A stretch of 64,000 bases of DNA from assembly GCF_036924595.1 (NCBI RefSeq), contig NZ_JAZHRV010000001.1, positions 7,529,501 to 7,593,500 on the forward strand. Direction: 5' to 3'. Below are positions 62,616-64,000 of the stretch, piece after piece. Position numbers and translations under genes: made by a program. This DNA is from Bradyrhizobium algeriense. GTDB taxonomy: Bacteria; Pseudomonadota; Alphaproteobacteria; Rhizobiales; Xanthobacteraceae. Below the pieces are notes generated by a model, which had not been told where the DNA came from, made no database searches, and saw nothing but the letters and a program-made list of their open reading frames with translations. Position 1 is the stretch's first letter. Each line of letters starts with the position of its first letter.

Positions 62616-63389
62616 ATGAAAATCCTGCCTCGCTTGATTGCCGGCCTTATTGCCAGCTTTGCCCCGCTGCTCTCCGTTCCCGCGCACGCCATCGTCGGCG
62701 GCGGTTCGCCGTCAACGGAAGGTGTGGCCCACTCGGTCGTCACCATCGTCGGCTCGCGCGGTAATTTTTGCACCGGCGCGTTAATCGCGCCGAAACTGGT
62801 GCTGAGCGCGGCGCACTGCGTGCAGCCCGGCGCGGATTACAAGATCGTCGAATATGGTGCGGACCGGCAGCCGTCGCTCCAGGACGTCAAGACCGTCGCC
62901 ATTCATCCCGGCTTCAATATGCAGGCCATGCAGGCGCATCGTGCGACGGCAGATGTCGCGTTATTGCAATTGGCGGCGCCGCCCAAGGGCAAGACGCCAT
63001 CCGCGCTCGGCATGCCAAATATCCCCATCATGATCGGCAGCCGCTTCACCATCGCCGGCATCGGCGTGACCGTGCGCGGCGACGGCAAGAGCGGCGGCAC
63101 CATCCGCGTCGCCGGCCTGGTCGCGACCGGCAAGCCCGGCACGCTGCAGATCCGGCTTGTCGATCCCGTCGGGCAGGGCACGCGTGACGGGCTTGGCGCC
63201 TGCACAGGAGATTCCGGCGCGCCTGTTTTCGAGGACAAGCAAGGCGGCCCCTTGATCGTCGGCGTGGTGAGCTGGTCGACCGGACCGAACGGAAGTGCTG
63301 GCTGCGGCGGCATGACCGGTGTTACGCCGCTTACGCTTTATCGGGACTGGATTGTGCGGACCGCGCAGAAATGGGGCGCGGGATTGTAA
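62616..63389 (+). CDS. Exported trypsin-like serine protease
   Basis: 257 residues with signal peptide (SVPAHA) and IVGGG directly after it, the mature N-terminus of trypsin-family enzymes. Triad: LSAAHCV, ATADVALLQL, TGDSGAPVF. Three likely disulfides (FCTG/AHC, GAC, AGCGG). Unlike the HtrA-like protease at 46845, it resembles secreted trypsins, probably self-activating without a propeptide. Confidence 0.92.
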   Translation: MKILPRLIAGLIASFAPLLSVPAHAIVGGGSPSTEGVAHSVVTIVGSRGNFCTGALIAPKLVLSAAHCVQPGADYKIVEYGADRQPSLQDVKTVAIHPGFNMQAMQAHRATADVALLQLAAPPKGKTPSALGMPNIPIMIGSRFTIAGIGVTVRGDGKSGGTIRVAGLVATGKPGTLQIRLVDPVGQGTRDGLGACTGDSGAPVFEDKQGGPLIVGVVSWSTGPNGSAGCGGMTGVTPLTLYRDWIVRTAQKWGAGL

Positions 63390-63400
63390 CTTGCTCGGTG

Positions 63401-63492
63401 CCGTAGGGTGGGCAAAGGCGCGCTTGCGCCGTGCCCACCATCAAGCACTCTGCCCGTGATGGTGGGCACGCTACGCTTTGCCCACCCTACGG
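63401..63492. repeat. Palindromic intergenic repeat, GTAGGGTGGGC family, copy 2
   Basis: CCGTAGGGTGGGCAAAG at the left is the exact reverse complement of CTTTGCCCACCCTACGG at the right. It matches the element at 9702-9788 in both arms and most of the inner part, and again lies between convergent genes. Confidence 0.8.
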
Positions 63493-63501
63493 CTTCCGTG
63501 G

Positions 63502-64000
63502 CTAATGCCCCGCCGCCTTGTTCGCGGCATCGTTGTTGAGCACGATCAGGCCGTCGACGGCGACGCCGACCTTGCTGTTGATCAGGAACGGATTGACATC
63601 GATCGAGGCGATGCGGTTGCCGGCGTCGGCCATCAGATTGGAGAGCCCGACCAGCGCCTTTACGGCGGAAGGCTCGTGCAGCGCCGGTTTGCCGCGATAG
63701 CCCTTCATCTTCACGCCGGCCTTCGTTCTGGCGATCAGTTGCTTCGCCTCGGCCTCATCCAGCGGGGCGCCGGCGAGGGCGACATCATTCATCAGTTCGA
63801 TATCGACGCCGCCGGTGCCGAACAGCACCACCGGTCCCATCTCGGCGTCGAGCGAGGCGCCGACCACGAGTTCGAGGTCGGCCTTGACCTGCTGCGCGAT
63901 CAGAATGCCCTCGAGCTTCGGCTTGCCCTTCAGCTTCTTCACCCGCCCGGTGATATCGTTGAACGCTTTTTTCACCTCGGCCGCGCTGTTGAGGTTCAGC
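63502..64000 (-). CDS. Acyl-CoA synthetase (NDP-forming) family, C-terminal part, cut by the window end
   Basis: About 165 C-terminal residues; the frame is open to base 64000. The sequence (LEGILIAQQVKADLELVVGA, GPVVLFGTGGVDIELMND, IASIDVNPFLIN) is the ATP-grasp domain of acetyl-CoA-synthetase-like (ADP-forming) or malonate/pimeloyl-type CoA ligases, which make acyl-CoA from a carboxylate. The substrate-binding part is outside the window. Confidence 0.88.
   Translation of the reverse strand, partial: LNLNSAAEVKKAFNDITGRVKKLKGKPKLEGILIAQQVKADLELVVGASLDAEMGPVVLFGTGGVDIELMNDVALAGAPLDEAEAKQLIARTKAGVKMKGYRGKPALHEPSAVKALVGLSNLMADAGNRIASIDVNPFLINSKVGVAVDGLIVLNNDAANKAAGH

Overview
The window looks like chromosome of a Bradyrhizobium-type alphaproteobacterium (inference): high GC, GTG and TTG starts behind strong Shine-Dalgarno sequences, AcdR/AcdS, CoxDE with molybdenum hydroxylases, DUF1272, DUF2783 and DUF3175 proteins, and several families of palindromic intergenic repeats present in more than one copy.

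Layout. 1-754: a caspase-fold protein, cut by the window edge, that has lost both catalytic residues. 1240-11915: an aromatic catabolic block. It holds a lactonase-like metallo-hydrolase, a beta-hydroxyacid dehydrogenase, RidA, a MarR regulator, a flavin hydroxylase with a DUF2783 partner, a metal-site-degenerate MBL protein, HmgA, FahA, DUF1272, an Lrp regulator and HPPD. Together these make homogentisate (HPPD, and probably the flavin hydroxylase) and cut it to fumarate and acetoacetate; maleylacetoacetate isomerase is not in the window. 12047-17046: a three-subunit molybdenum hydroxylase (form II CoxL type) with a CaiB-type CoA transferase/racemase. 17491-24909: a chemoreceptor, DUF3175, an MFS carrier, OtsB, OtsA and a small exported protein.

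25110-37885 is the accessory heart. A tRNA-Ser(GGA) gene is followed by two further copies of its last 14 bases, at 31071 and 37872. Each copy ends an 83-bp segment that is 68/83 identical to the other. This is the signature of two related elements integrated one after the other at the tRNA, yet no integrase is present. The first compartment carries a two-gene short prokaryotic Argonaute defence operon (SIR2-APAZ plus MID-PIWI, the SPARSA type), an L,D-transpeptidase and a nitroreductase. The second carries an SDR, a cytochrome P460, a Tat-exported alpha/beta hydrolase and an Ohr protein, divergent from a large regulator with an OmpR-type DNA-binding domain, a STAND-like NTPase and a TPR-like tail.

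37916-49442: DgoA and DgoK, two orphan tripartite-tricarboxylate binding proteins, a VCBS-repeat surface protein with unusual cysteines divergent from a FecR-domain protein across an intergenic region with three perfect hairpins, a TPR protein, an HtrA-like protease and hypotheticals. 49711-55097: small hypotheticals, then AcdR/AcdS (ACC deaminase) with a clear operator, and RecQ. 55337-61764: a membrane tri-haem cytochrome c with a two-subunit molybdenum hydroxylase, then CoxE and CoxD, the expected maturation pair. 61872-64000: a HAD protein, a trypsin-like protease and the C-terminal part of an ATP-grasp acyl-CoA synthetase.

The most distinctive regulatory sites are a perfect FNR/FixK-type box beside hpd, a perfect CRP-type box before the first operon, a MarR-like palindrome, a 10-bp inverted repeat between acdR and acdS, and an inverted repeat over the likely promoter of the Argonaute operon.
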